A stretch of DNA of 64,000 nucleotides from Lautropia dentalis (GTDB lineage: Bacteria; Pseudomonadota; Gammaproteobacteria; Burkholderiales; Burkholderiaceae_E). Below, one piece after another: positions 1 through 8,914 of this stretch (position 1 is the stretch's first letter; each line of letters starts with the position of its first letter). The stretch lies in the NCBI RefSeq assembly GCF_003892345.1, contig NZ_RRUE01000001.1:527008-591007 (forward strand), written 5' to 3'. The notes below the pieces were generated by a model that was not told the origin of the DNA, did no database searches, and saw nothing but the letters and a program-made list of their open reading frames with translations. The position numbers and the translations under genes were made by a program.

Positions 1-1124
1 CGCTGCAGGGGGATGCGGCCCTTGGAGCCGTGCGGGGTGGGGTGGAGTGGGCTGCCCGGCAGCCGGGAGATACGTTCAGCCTGCTGGTGACGGTGCGGTC
101 GGATGACCTGACAGACTACGAGTACCGCATTGAAGTCCGTGTTCGGGCCAACCGTTGTGAACTGCTTGGCGAACAGCTTGTACGTGTCAAGTACCGCCCG
201 GCCAAACGAGGGGAGCAGGGGGGGAGAGGTGTGCAGAGCGGCTCTCTTCGCCTGTTCTGGACGGATGAATGCGAGGCGGATGCCCCCAATGTCACGGCGC
301 GTTTGTACAACGAAAAGCGGGGATCGCCACGATCAATGAGTCGTGCCAATGCCATCCTGTCGCAACTTGTGGGACAGAAGCACCGGCAGGAGATTCAGGA
401 CGGGGTGTCTGCGGTGACCGGTGCGTTACAGGGCATTTTCATCCTTGATCCCATTCCCGCGCACATGCGAGGGTATTCCCCCCTTTCGGATCAGCTGGAT
501 CCGGATACCAACAATATTGCAGGCGTACTGGCGGCGTTACCCGAGCAGCGCAGGCAGGCTATCGAAGGAACTCTGACCCGTTACCTGGGGCAATTGCCTG
601 AGCGGGATATCCGGCGTGTCTATGCCGAAGCTGTGGGCAAGTTCGGCACCGATGCGATGCTTTACTGTGATGAGGCTTGGCCAGAATCCGGGCAGGCAAC
701 AGCGGTGGATGCCCGTGGCATGTCGGATGGATCGCTGCGCTTTCTAGCCATTCTGGTTGCACTGTTGACACGTCCCGAAGGCAGTCTGCTGGTGGTGGAA
801 GAGGTGGGCAATGGCCTGCACCCGTCGCGTGCCCAATTGCTGCTGGGCATGCTTCGTGAAGAGGCTACCCGTCGGCGCGTTGATGTCATCGTCACGACCC
901 ATAATCCGGCACTGCTCGATGCCATGGGAACGGAAATGGTTCCGTTCATTACGGTGGCGCATCGTGATGCGGTCAGCGGCAGCAGCCATCTTACCCTGCT
1001 CGAAGATTTGGGGGATCTGCCGAAACTTCTGGTGCAGGGCACAGTGGGACGGCTATCCAGCTGCGGGTTGATCGAGGCGAGCCTTCAGTCTGGGCCACAT
1101 CGGCTTCGGACAGGAAGGCCATGA
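1..1124 (+). CDS. AAA ATPase, SMC/RecF-like (AAA_21 type), 5' end outside window
   Basis: Partial gene: the frame is open from base 3, so the start and the Walker A loop lie upstream of the window. Visible are an ABC-type signature (MSDGSLRFLAI, about residue 240 of the visible part), Walker B (SLLVVEEVGNGLHP, about 260) and a switch histidine (TTHNPALLDAMG, about 298). This order is typical of stand-alone AAA_21/RecF-like ATPases, often found in defence or repair gene pairs with a nuclease or DUF partner. The TGA stop (1122-1124) overlaps an ATG at 1121 in an ATGA junction, and a good Shine-Dalgarno AGGAAGG sits at 1112-1118, as if a partner gene once followed. That frame now stops after 14 codons inside the 3' end of the convergent fic gene. 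Function beyond ATP hydrolysis cannot be told. Confidence 0.75.
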   Translation, partial: LQGDAALGAVRGGVEWAARQPGDTFSLLVTVRSDDLTDYEYRIEVRVRANRCELLGEQLVRVKYRPAKRGEQGGRGVQSGSLRLFWTDECEADAPNVTARLYNEKRGSPRSMSRANAILSQLVGQKHRQEIQDGVSAVTGALQGIFILDPIPAHMRGYSPLSDQLDPDTNNIAGVLAALPEQRRQAIEGTLTRYLGQLPERDIRRVYAEAVGKFGTDAMLYCDEAWPESGQATAVDARGMSDGSLRFLAILVALLTRPEGSLLVVEEVGNGLHPSRAQLLLGMLREEATRRRVDVIVTTHNPALLDAMGTEMVPFITVAHRDAVSGSSHLTLLEDLGDLPKLLVQGTVGRLSSCGLIEASLQSGPHRLRTGRP

Positions 1125-2219
1125 TCATTCTCCCTCGGAAATCAGCTGGACCAGCGGCTCGTTGACGAAATAGGTGTTCTTGCCGCGGGTCTGGGCGGTC
1201 AGAATGCCAATCTCCTGCAGCTGCTTCAGGTACTTGGAGGCGGTCTGGCGGGACACGCCAATGTCATTCACTACCGCCTCGATGCGGGTGTACGGGTGCC
1301 TGAACAGGTTGTTGAGCAGGTCCTGTGAATACACGCTGGGCAGTTCGTCACGCATGTGCTGCTTGGTGCTGGCCATCAGGTCGCGCATGCCATGGACCAG
1401 CCGCACGGTGCTTTCTGCCGTGACGGCAATAGCCTGCAGCATGAAGACGATCCATGGCGACCACGCCCCCTCATCGCGTACTGCCTGCAGCAGGCGGTAG
1501 TACTCGGGCTTGTTCCGGTTGATGTAGCGCGACAGGTACAGCACAGGCAGGTCCAGCAGCCCCTCCTTCACCAGATACAGCACACACAGGATCCGTCCGA
1601 TACGGCCGTTGCCGTCGCTGAACGGGTGAATGCTCTCGAACTGGTGATGGATGATGGCCATGCGCACCAGCGGGTCCAGCGCCAGCCTGCGCTCGTCCGG
1701 TGCGTTGATGAACTGCTCGAGGTCGCCCATGTGCCGGGTGATCTGGGCGTTGTCCTGTGGGGGGACGAATACCACCTTGCCCGTCCTGTCGTTCTTCAGC
1801 ACGGTGCCGGGGGCGTGGCGGAAGGATTCGGCGCTGTTTTTCATGTACTGGAACAGGTCGATCAGCGTGCTGCTGGTGAGCAGGTCCTGCTGGTCCTGCA
1901 TGCGCCCGAAGCCGCGTTTGAGTGCCTCGCGGTAGCGCAAGACTTCCCTGGCGGCTGGCGAGATGCTCTCGGCCGGAATCAGCTCGGCCTGAAACAGCTC
2001 GTCCTGCGTGGTGAAGTAGCTTTCGACCTCGGCACTGGCCTTGGCTTCCTGCAGGGTGAGTGTGTCGACCAGAATGCCCTGGTTGGGGATACTGCGGGCG
2101 CTGCCCTTGAGTTCGGCCAGGTGCCGGTGGGCCGGGGCCAGCGCCCGGAGGACCTCGACCGTCTCGAGATCGACGCCGGCGGGGGGCAGGGCAGGGATGG
2201 CGTAGGTCGGACTCAGCAT
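1125..2219 (-). CDS. fic: Fic family protein adenylyltransferase
   Basis: 364-residue Fic protein, predicted to transfer AMP from ATP to a hydroxyl side chain of a target protein. The catalytic motif HPFSDGNGRIGR lies at residues 198-209 and fits HPFxDGNGRxxR. An N-terminal Fic_N region contains a likely inhibitory helix with S62-x3-E66 (SAEVES, where the usual N or G after Glu is Ser). The C-terminal 60 residues look like a winged helix (SRQTASKYLKQLQEIGI). Length matches SoFic-like class II proteins. The start has AGGAAG a few bases upstream. The gene is convergent with the ATPase gene, ending one base after it. Three TTAACATGA-type sites just upstream suggest autoregulation through the winged helix (inference). 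Confidence 0.9.
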   Translation of the reverse strand: MLSPTYAIPALPPAGVDLETVEVLRALAPAHRHLAELKGSARSIPNQGILVDTLTLQEAKASAEVESYFTTQDELFQAELIPAESISPAAREVLRYREALKRGFGRMQDQQDLLTSSTLIDLFQYMKNSAESFRHAPGTVLKNDRTGKVVFVPPQDNAQITRHMGDLEQFINAPDERRLALDPLVRMAIIHHQFESIHPFSDGNGRIGRILCVLYLVKEGLLDLPVLYLSRYINRNKPEYYRLLQAVRDEGAWSPWIVFMLQAIAVTAESTVRLVHGMRDLMASTKQHMRDELPSVYSQDLLNNLFRHPYTRIEAVVNDIGVSRQTASKYLKQLQEIGILTAQTRGKNTYFVNEPLVQLISEGE

Positions 2220-2253
2220 GAGGGCTTCCTCGTGTCAAAAAAACGGGAAATTT

Positions 2254-2303
2254 TTAACATGACCCCGGCCTCATGTTAAGTTTTCGGCCGTTTCTTAACA
2301 TGA
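2254..2303. promoter_or_regulatory. Triplet of TTAACATGA sites upstream of fic
   Basis: TTAACATGA occurs at 2254-2262 and 2295-2303, and its exact complement TCATGTTAA at 2271-2279. The first two form a perfect inverted repeat with an 8-bp spacer; the second and third form one with a 15-bp spacer. They lie 35-84 bp upstream of the fic start, where its promoter should be. A DNA-binding protein, plausibly the winged-helix domain of Fic itself, is the likely reader (inference). Confidence 0.6.
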
Positions 2304-2337
2304 CAGCCTGCAGCGCAAGCGCTCTGACCAGCATTGG

Positions 2338-2387
2338 CGCCGCGGCCGCTGGCCACTATCTGCAGCATGATGTCGGTGTTTTCGATG
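2338..2387. repeat. 50-bp near-copy of an internal metR segment
   Basis: Bases 2338-2387 match 3456-3505 inside metR at 49 of 50 positions; the only difference is T2357 against C3475. Both copies have the same orientation and lie 1118 bp apart. In metR this encodes part of the effector domain; here it is out of frame at the edge of the transposase remnant. It looks like a relic of a segmental duplication or of a lost LysR paralogue. Confidence 0.85.
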
Positions 2388-2795
2388 GCAAGAGTCAAAT
2401 GCAACAAGAGGCCTGGCGTAGTCATCAAGGCTTTGTTGGGAAGCATCCAGCGCCAGGCGCGGACGCCCGTTCATCAGTCGGGCAATATCGTTCAGGCGGA
2501 TCTGACTGATGGTTGAAAGATCCATGCCCTTGGGTGAGAACTGGCGCAGCAGACCATTGGTGTTTTCGTTGCTGCTCCGCTGCCATGGGGCGTAGGGGCC
2601 GCAGAACCAGATGTTGATGTTCAGGCGCTCGCTGAGTTGCCGGAAACACGCCATTTCGTTGACCCGGTCGTAGGCCAGGCTCTTGCGCATGAAGGCCGGC
2701 ATCTTCTTCATCTGCCGTGTGAAGCCTTCCAGCGTGGCCTCTGCCATGCCATCATCCATCTTGCACAGGATCATTTGAAAGTCGAGTCTACACAC
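2388..2795 (-). pseudogene. IS30-family transposase remnant (C-terminal part)
   Basis: About 130 codons match the C-terminal half of IS30-family DDE transposases: the LEGFTRQMKKMP region, the second catalytic Asp in LAYDRVNEM, and the catalytic Glu in SSNENTNGLLRQF followed by a PKG box. The first Asp (usually WEGD), the N-terminal helix-turn-helix and everything upstream are missing; the sequence becomes unrelated and AT-rich beyond about 2795. The 3' end runs into the metR-derived segment, so the natural C-terminus is lost too. No terminal inverted repeats were found. It is dead and marks a rearrangement point between the fic locus and the DUF4236 gene. Confidence 0.8.
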
Positions 2796-2939
2796 TCATT
2801 CGTGGCTTGCGCTGTTGCCCGAAAGCGTCAAACACTAGTCAGAAATTGTTTAGTTGTTGTATTTTCGCAGCGTTTATTGAGTGCGGTTTTATGTTGTGCA
2901 ACTATGCACTATTAGTTATTGTTCTGGTTTCGATGTGAT

Positions 2940-3269
2940 ATGGGTTTCAGATTCAGAAAATCGGTGAAGTTGATGCCCGGTGTTCGGGTAAATTTTGGAA
3001 AAAAGGGGGCTAGTTACACAATTGGCCCTAGAGGGGCTAATATAAATTTAAGTGAGAAAGGGATTTATTGTAACGCGAGTATTAAAGGCACGGGATTGTC
3101 GTACCGAGCGAGGTTGGATGGAGGGGCTCGTGAAGTGGTGGAAAAAGAGTCTTTCTTTAAAGTTTTTTTCGGGGCTATATGGGCATTGTTTATTGCGGCT
3201 TTGAAGTTGATCTTTATTTTATTTATATTTATGGCTGTTTTGGCCGCTATTATTAGTATGTCAAAATAA
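2940..3269 (+). CDS. DUF4236 domain membrane protein
   Basis: 109 residues. The N-terminal 55 residues (MGFRFRKSVKLMPGVRVNF, then GKKGASYTIGPRGANINL) match the DUF4236 family, small proteins of unknown function often found in mobile or accessory regions. A strongly hydrophobic C-terminal segment (about residues 75-106) should span the membrane once. I start at the ATG at 2940 because the family begins exactly at MGFRF; a TTG at 2919 is possible. No clear ribosome-binding site is visible. The gene and its 150-bp upstream region are clearly AT-rich and use A/T-ending codons, unlike every neighbour, which suggests horizontal acquisition. The last 17 bases overlap the end of convergent metR. Confidence 0.7.
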   Translation: MGFRFRKSVKLMPGVRVNFGKKGASYTIGPRGANINLSEKGIYCNASIKGTGLSYRARLDGGAREVVEKESFFKVFFGAIWALFIAALKLIFILFIFMAVLAAIISMSK

Positions 3270-4263
3270 GTTTGTTTTTATGTTCTGTTCCCTCCCGCGC
3301 CATCGCCACAAACCCCCGCAGGTAGTCCACCTCCGCATCCCCCTCCCGATAGCCCAGGTGGATCTGCTTGGCAATGCCGTCCGGCCCCAGCCGCAGCGGC
3401 ACGATGTCCATCTTCTGTGCGTACTCTTCCACCAGCCAGCGGGGCAGGGCGGTGACGCCGCGGCCGCTGGCCACCATCTGCAGCATGATGTCGGTGTTTT
3501 CGATGATCTTGTGACGGCGCGGATGGACGCCGGCCGGAATCAGGAACTGGTTGTAGATATCCAGCCGCTCGGTCTCCACCGGATAGGTGAGCAGAATCTC
3601 GTCGGCCAGCTGGTCGGGTAGTACATGGGGCATGGCCTGCTGTGAGTCTGGCGACGCCTTCTGTGAACCCGGTGACGCCTGCTGTGGGTCCGGCATGGCC
3701 TGTCGTGAGTCTGGCAATGCCTGCGCCAGCCGGTGCCGTCCGCTCACCACCAGCACCTGCTCGTAGTCGAACACCGGCTCGTACACCAGCCCGGGCCGGA
3801 AGAAGGGGTCGGGGGTGACCAGCAGGTCGATGTCGTAGCCAAACAGTGCGCCCACGCCGCCGAACTGGAACTTCTGCTTGACGTCCACTTCCACGGTGGG
3901 CCATGCGGCCAGATAGGGGGAGACGATCTTCAGCAGCCACTGATAGCAGGGGTGGCACTCCATGCCGATGCGCAGGGTGCCGCGCTCGCCGCGGGCAAAC
4001 TGGCGCAGCCGCTCCTCGGCCTGATCCAGCTGGGGCAGCACGCGGTTGGCCACGGCCAGCAGGTATTCACCGGCCTGGGTGGGGCGCAGGCTGCGACCTT
4101 CACGGATCCAGAGGGCTGTGCCCAGCTGTTCCTCCAGCTTGCGCACGGCGTGGCTGAGCGCCGACTGGGTGAGGTGCAGGGCGCCGGCTGCGGCCGTGAG
4201 CGAACCCTGCCGGTCCACTTCCTGAACGATGGCGAGGTGGATGCGTTCAAGCATGAATGCCAT
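3253..4263 (-). CDS. metR: LysR-family regulator MetR of methionine synthesis
   Basis: 336-residue LysR regulator: helix-turn-helix at residues 18-45 (GSLTAAAGALHLTQSALSHA) and a co-factor domain after about residue 95. It is divergent from metE with a 246-bp gap, the classic metR/metE arrangement, where MetR activates metE and responds to homocysteine. It ends in the accessory patch, overlapping the DUF4236 gene tail. Odd feature: residues about 183-210 are four 7-residue units of the type PDSQQAM/PDPQQAS, encoded by four 21-bp tandem repeats (3632-3715), inserted in the effector domain before a conserved strand. The start could be M1 (4263) or M4 (4254); M4 fits the family N-terminus better. 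Part of the gene is duplicated at 2338-2387. Confidence 0.88.
   Translation of the reverse strand: MAFMLERIHLAIVQEVDRQGSLTAAAGALHLTQSALSHAVRKLEEQLGTALWIREGRSLRPTQAGEYLLAVANRVLPQLDQAEERLRQFARGERGTLRIGMECHPCYQWLLKIVSPYLAAWPTVEVDVKQKFQFGGVGALFGYDIDLLVTPDPFFRPGLVYEPVFDYEQVLVVSGRHRLAQALPDSRQAMPDPQQASPGSQKASPDSQQAMPHVLPDQLADEILLTYPVETERLDIYNQFLIPAGVHPRRHKIIENTDIMLQMVASGRGVTALPRWLVEEYAQKMDIVPLRLGPDGIAKQIHLGYREGDAEVDYLRGFVAMAREGTEHKNKLILTY
3632..3715. repeat. Four 21-bp tandem repeats inside metR
   Basis: Four exact-length units at 3632-3652, 3653-3673, 3674-3694 and 3695-3715, each beginning ATGGCCTG or GACGCCT(T/G)C and ending (T/C)(C/G)GG(C/T). A fifth partial unit follows. They stay in frame and encode seven-residue blocks in the MetR effector domain. 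Confidence 0.9.
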
Positions 4264-4267
4264 TCAT
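4253..4267. promoter_or_regulatory. Candidate MetR-binding palindrome over the metR start
   Basis: ATGAATGCCATTCAT is a perfect palindrome around one central base, and its core TGAA-N5-TTCA fits the reported MetR consensus (TGAA-N5-TTCA), although the central base is C rather than A or T. It overlaps both possible metR start codons, so it would suit autorepression. A second site nearer metE, needed for activation, was not recognised. Confidence 0.45.
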
Positions 4268-4388
4268 GGATCACTGAAAAAATACCATTTTACGTCATGA
4301 GTCCGGCTGCCTACCATGGCGGCTATCGTGCAACGAACGGGGGCGCCCGGACGGTAGCGCACCTTGTCAGCACACCGTCAAAACCAGC

Positions 4389-4488
4389 GTGGGGACGAAT
4401 GAGCCCATGACACCGCCAGAACGCCCGTCAGGAAGGGCGTCCCGGAACACAGCTTCCCGACCCCGGCTTGCCGTTGCAGCGTCCCCAC
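4389..4488 (+). promoter_or_regulatory. Possible structured leader of metE
   Basis: GTGGGGACG (4389-4397) is exactly complementary to CGTCCCCAC (4480-4488), which ends 21 bases before the metE ATG. Between them ACGCCC (4421-4426) and GGGCGT (4435-4440) form a perfect inner hairpin. The transcript could fold into a closed leader of about 100 nt. It does not match the cobalamin or SAM riboswitch motifs I know, and no promoter was identified, so it is only a candidate. Confidence 0.3.
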
Positions 4489-4509
4489 CATTTACAGACA
4501 GGATTCATC

Positions 4510-6990
4510 ATGGTGACTACCCACAATCTCGGTTTTCCGCGCATTGGCGCCAAACGTGAACTGAAGTTCGCCCTGGAGTCGTACTGGAAGGGCCAGAGCA
4601 GCCGTGAGGCGCTGCGGGCCACGGGCAGGGAACTGCGTGCCCGTCACTGGCAGGAGCAGGACGGGCTGGACCTGGTGCCGGTGGGCGATTTCTCGTTCTA
4701 CGACCAGGTGCTGGACATGAGCTTCCTGCTGGGCAATCTGCCCGAGCGGGTGCAGGGCTTTCGGGGCGATATGCTGGACAACTATTTCCGGGTGGCCCGG
4801 GGCCGTTCGGTGCAGCGCAGCTTTGGCTATGCCGAGAAGGCGGCCCAGACCGCTGGTGCCACGGATGTGCAGCCGGCGGTGGCTGCCTCGCTGTCCGAGG
4901 CCGCTTCGAAGGAGGCTGGCGGTGCCGGCAACGCTGCGGATTCGGCCTTCGCCCCGCCGGTCGCTTCCGGTGCTGACGCCGACTGCTGCCCCCCCGTGGC
5001 GGCCGGCGAGATGACCAAGTGGTTCGACACCAATTACCACTACATCGTGCCCGAGTTTTCGGCCGGCATGACGTTCCGGCTGGATGCATCACGCCTGCTG
5101 GAACAGCTGGCGGAAGCGAAGGCGCAGGGGGTGAAGGCCAAGCCGGTGATCATCGGCCCCGTTACCTATCTGGCCATCGGCAAGGCACGGGATGGGTCCG
5201 ACCGGCTGGCGCTGCTGGACCGTTTGCTGCCGGTGTATGCCGAGCTGCTGGACGTGCTGGCTGCCGAAGGGGTGGAATGGGTGCAGGTCGACGAGCCCAT
5301 TCTGGTGACCGAGCTGGACAAGGCCTGGCAGCATGCCTTCAATACGGCCTATCACCAGCTCAAGTCCCACCGGGTGAAGCTGCTGGTGGCCACCTATTTC
5401 GGGCAGCTGCAGGACAACGCCTATCTGCTGGCCAACCTGCCGGTGGCCGGGGTGCATGTGGATGCCGTACGGGGGCGTGACGATGTGCTGCCGCTGGTCA
5501 ATCTGCTGCCGTCGCACAAGGTGCTGTCGGTGGGGGTGATCGATGGCCGCAACATCTGGAAGACCGATCTGGACGCCACGCTCGACTGGCTGGCGCCGCT
5601 GGCGAAAAAGCTGGGCGACCGCCTGTGGCTGGCGCCTTCGTGTTCGCTGCTGCATGTGCCGGTGGATCTGGCCAGCGAGGCGGATGAAGGGGCGTCGCTG
5701 GATGCGGAAATTCGCAGCTGGCTGGCCTTTGCCGTGCAGAAGCTGGACGAGCTGCGGGTACTGGCCCGAGCACTGAACGAAGGCCGTGATGCCGTGAAGG
5801 CGGAACTGGACGCGAACCGGGCGGCACTGGCCTCGCGCCGCCGGTCGCCGCGGGTGACCGATCCGGCCGTGCAGGCGGTGGTGAAGGCCGTGGATGCCGC
5901 AATCGCCCAGACGTCACCGTCCCTGCGCCCCGACCAGCGCCTCAGCGCCCATGCCGTGCGGGCACAGAAACAGGCGGCCATTCTGAATCTGCCGCCGTAT
6001 CCCACCACCACCATCGGCTCCTTCCCGCAGACGGCGGAAATCCGCCTGGCACGTCGCGAACACAAGGCCGGCCGGCTGGACGATGCCGGCTACGAGGCCG
6101 CGATGAAGGAGGAAATCGCCCGCTGCGTGCACGAGCAGGAGGCGCTGGATCTGGACGTGCTGGTGCATGGCGAGCCGGAGCGCAACGACATGGTCGAATA
6201 TTTCGGCGAGCAGCTGCAGGGTTATGCGTTTTCCCGCTTCGGCTGGGTGCAGTCGTACGGGTCGCGCTGTGTGAAGCCGCCCATCCTGTTCGGTGACATC
6301 AGCCGTCCGCAGCCGATGACGGTGGGCTGGACCACCTATGCGCAGTCGCTGACGCAGCGTCCGATGAAGGGCATGCTGACCGGGCCGGTGACGATGCTGA
6401 ACTGGTCCTTCGTGCGCGACGACCAGCCGCGTTCCGTTTCGTGCAGGCAGCTGGCGCTGGCCATTCGTGACGAGGTGCTGGATCTGGAACGGGCCGGGGT
6501 AAAGGTGATCCAGATCGACGAGGCGGCGCTGCGCGAGGGGCTGCCGCTGCGCCGGGCCCAGTGGCAGGCATATCTGGACTGGGCAGTGGAGAGCTTCCGC
6601 ATCACGGCCAATGGTGTGCAGGACGAAACGCAGATCCATACGCACATGTGCTATTCGGAATTCAACGACATCATGGCGGCCATTGCGGCGATGGATGCAG
6701 ACGTGATCACCATCGAGACCTCGCGCTCCAACATGGAGCTGCTCGATGCGTTCGAGGATTTCAGGTATCCGAACGACATCGGCCCGGGGGTGTACGACAT
6801 TCACTCGCCGAACATTCCGGATGCGGCGCAGGTGGTGTCGCTGATGCAGAAGGCCGCGGAGCGCATTCCGGCTGCCCATCTGTGGGTCAATCCGGACTGC
6901 GGCCTGAAGACGCGGCAGTGGGCCGAGGTGATTCCGGCGCTGCAGCACATGGTGGCGGCCGCGAAGACGCTGCGCCAGGCGGCTGCCTGA
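4510..6990 (+). CDS. metE: Cobalamin-independent methionine synthase MetE
   Basis: 826 residues (E. coli 753). Transfers a methyl group from 5-methyltetrahydropteroyl-triglutamate to homocysteine, the last step of methionine synthesis. The zinc ligands are H712 (THMCYSEF), C714, E736 (TIETSRSN) and C797 (NPDCGLKTR); their spacing is the same as in E. coli. The start ATG at 4510 has AGGA at a proper distance, and the protein opens [18 protein letters not shown] as the family does. Odd feature: residues about 114-166 are an Ala/Gly-rich insertion placed just before [12 protein letters not shown], where other MetE proteins have about 10 residues. Divergent from and probably activated by metR. 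Confidence 0.97.
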   Translation: MVTTHNLGFPRIGAKRELKFALESYWKGQSSREALRATGRELRARHWQEQDGLDLVPVGDFSFYDQVLDMSFLLGNLPERVQGFRGDMLDNYFRVARGRSVQRSFGYAEKAAQTAGATDVQPAVAASLSEAASKEAGGAGNAADSAFAPPVASGADADCCPPVAAGEMTKWFDTNYHYIVPEFSAGMTFRLDASRLLEQLAEAKAQGVKAKPVIIGPVTYLAIGKARDGSDRLALLDRLLPVYAELLDVLAAEGVEWVQVDEPILVTELDKAWQHAFNTAYHQLKSHRVKLLVATYFGQLQDNAYLLANLPVAGVHVDAVRGRDDVLPLVNLLPSHKVLSVGVIDGRNIWKTDLDATLDWLAPLAKKLGDRLWLAPSCSLLHVPVDLASEADEGASLDAEIRSWLAFAVQKLDELRVLARALNEGRDAVKAELDANRAALASRRRSPRVTDPAVQAVVKAVDAAIAQTSPSLRPDQRLSAHAVRAQKQAAILNLPPYPTTTIGSFPQTAEIRLARREHKAGRLDDAGYEAAMKEEIARCVHEQEALDLDVLVHGEPERNDMVEYFGEQLQGYAFSRFGWVQSYGSRCVKPPILFGDISRPQPMTVGWTTYAQSLTQRPMKGMLTGPVTMLNWSFVRDDQPRSVSCRQLALAIRDEVLDLERAGVKVIQIDEAALREGLPLRRAQWQAYLDWAVESFRITANGVQDETQIHTHMCYSEFNDIMAAIAAMDADVITIETSRSNMELLDAFEDFRYPNDIGPGVYDIHSPNIPDAAQVVSLMQKAAERIPAAHLWVNPDCGLKTRQWAEVIPALQHMVAAAKTLRQAAA

Positions 6991-7118
6991 GCGCTGGCTG
7001 CAATGCCCCCGTGCAGGCGGCACAAGCCTCTTTTTCATGGGGACATGCCGCCCCGGTGATGGGCATTTTTCATGGGGAGGCGTCCTCCTGTCGGGCGAGG
7101 CCGGCTTTGGTGGCTGTC

Positions 7119-7124
7119 TATAAT
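7119..7124 (+). promoter_or_regulatory. Candidate -10 box upstream of the DAHP synthase gene
   Basis: A perfect TATAAT lies 92 bp before the ATG at 7216. No convincing -35 hexamer is seen 16-18 bp upstream (the sequence there is GC-rich), so this is a weak call. Confidence 0.35.
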
Positions 7125-7215
7125 GACCGGCATTCGCGCTTCCTTCATGGATGGCGTCTGCCGGCACAGTCGTTTCCGGCGCAGTCATCCGGTTCCTGAC
7201 GAGGTATCCCCGCCC

Positions 7216-8772
7216 ATGACCACTCCTGCTTCTGCCGGTGCTTCTTCATCCTCTGCTTCCCGGACCACGGCGGCTGACTGGTCGCCCTCTTCCTGGCGTA
7301 CGCGGCCGGGGCGCCAGATGCCCTCCTATCCGGACGAACAGGCGTTGGCCGACGTGGAGCGTCAGCTGCAGGCCTTTCCGCCGCTGATCTTTGCGGGCGA
7401 GGTGCAGCGGCTGCGGGCGCAGCTGGCCGAGGTGGCGGCGGGCCGGGCCTTCCTGCTGCAGGGGGGCGACTGCGCCGAAAGCTTCGACACGCTGGATGGC
7501 ATGGCGGCCCGCGAGACCTTCCGCGTGATGCTGCAGATGGCGGTGGTGCTGACCTACGCTGCCGCCCGCAAGGTGGTGAAGGTGGGGCGAATGGCCGGGC
7601 AGTATGCCAAGCCGCGTTCGGCCGACACCGAAGTCCGGCATGGCGTGACGCTGCCCAGCTATCGCGGTGATATCGTCAATGGCCTCGATTTCACGGCAGA
7701 GGCCCGGATACCCGATCCGGCGCGGATGCTGCGCGCCTATTCGGCCAGCGCCTCGACGCTGAACCTGATCCGTGCGCTGGCGGGGGGCGGTTTTGCCGAC
7801 CTGCATCAGCTGCACGCCTGGACGGCCGATTTCGTGCAGGCCAGCCCGCAGGGGCAGCGCTACCAGGAGCTGGCCGACCGCATCGGCGAGGCCCTGGCCT
7901 TCATGCAGGCCTGCGGTTTTTCGGAAGGGGAGGCTTCGCCGCTGCATGCGGTGGATTTCTACACCTCACACGAGGCGCTGCTGCTGGCCTACGAAGAGGC
8001 CCTGACCCGGCAGGAAATCCTCACCCGCCCCGAAGCGCAGACCCGCCGCCAGGCAGCCGCGTTGCAGGCTGCAGCCGGAGGTGGTGGTGCTGGGGTGGCT
8101 GTGGGAGGGGCTGCAGGGGGTACCCTGGAGGCAGGCGGAGTCGCGCCGGGGGCAGGCGGTGCCGTGGACCGGCAGGCGGCGGCCTGGTACGGTGCCTCGG
8201 CGCACATGCTCTGGCTGGGTGAGCGCACTCGCCAGCTCGACGGCGCGCACATCGAATACCTGCGCGGCATTGCCAACCCGATTGGCGTGAAGGTGGGGCC
8301 GACGGCCACACCGGAAGACGTGCTGGGCCTGATGGACGCGCTGGATCCGAAGCAGGAACCCGGCCGGCTGGTGCTGATCACCCGCATGGGGGCCGGCAAC
8401 CTGCCGAAGCATCTGCCGGCGCTGGTGCGGGCGGTGAAGGCCAGTGGCCGTCCGGTGATCTGGAGCTGCGACCCCATGCACGGCAACACCGTCACGTCGT
8501 CCAATGGTCTGAAGACCCGCGACTTCGGCAACGTGGTGCAGGAGGTGCGCGAGTTCTTCGGCGTGCACGAGGCCGAGGGCACCATTGCCGGCGGCCTGCA
8601 CGTGGAGCTGACCGGGCAGGACGTGACCGAATGCCGTGGCGGTGGCCAGAACCTGACCGACGAGAACCTGCAGGCCAACTACACCTCGGCCTGCGACCCG
8701 CGCCTCAACGGGTCGCAGAGCCTGGAGCTGGCCTTCCTGGTGGCCGATCTGCTGAAGGCGCAGCGCGGCTGA
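7216..8772 (+). CDS. aroG: Class II 3-deoxy-7-phosphoheptulonate (DAHP) synthase
   Basis: 518 residues. Condenses phosphoenolpyruvate and erythrose 4-phosphate, the first step of the shikimate pathway. It is the plant/Mycobacterium class II enzyme, not the class I AroFGH type. Metal ligands by alignment to the M. tuberculosis enzyme: C86 (GGDCAESF), H422 (CDPMHGNT), E464 (LHVELTGQD), D494 (SACDPRLN); H-E-D spacing is identical (42 and 30). The C-to-H distance is 54 residues longer because of a Gly/Ala-rich insertion at about 268-325 ([17 protein letters not shown]). The ATG at 7216 is chosen because upstream codons are not family-like and GAGG precedes it. It lies 225 bp after metE on the same strand. 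Confidence 0.95.
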   Translation: MTTPASAGASSSSASRTTAADWSPSSWRTRPGRQMPSYPDEQALADVERQLQAFPPLIFAGEVQRLRAQLAEVAAGRAFLLQGGDCAESFDTLDGMAARETFRVMLQMAVVLTYAAARKVVKVGRMAGQYAKPRSADTEVRHGVTLPSYRGDIVNGLDFTAEARIPDPARMLRAYSASASTLNLIRALAGGGFADLHQLHAWTADFVQASPQGQRYQELADRIGEALAFMQACGFSEGEASPLHAVDFYTSHEALLLAYEEALTRQEILTRPEAQTRRQAAALQAAAGGGGAGVAVGGAAGGTLEAGGVAPGAGGAVDRQAAAWYGASAHMLWLGERTRQLDGAHIEYLRGIANPIGVKVGPTATPEDVLGLMDALDPKQEPGRLVLITRMGAGNLPKHLPALVRAVKASGRPVIWSCDPMHGNTVTSSNGLKTRDFGNVVQEVREFFGVHEAEGTIAGGLHVELTGQDVTECRGGGQNLTDENLQANYTSACDPRLNGSQSLELAFLVADLLKAQRG

Positions 8773-8914
8773 TCCGGCGCTCCAGGGGTTGGGCCCTCTG
8801 TCAGGGGCCGTGGCCCACCCGGGAAATGGGGGCGCGGATGTTTTTCTGGGGGTATGCTCACGCCTTTCCGGTCGCAACCGAAACGGGTGGCGACCGCAGC
8901 GCCGGAGAACCCTG

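Noticed and set aside
4264-4509. Cobalamin riboswitch before metE
   Set aside because: No B12-box-like sequence or the expected roughly 200-nt fold was found; only a simple long-range stem is present.
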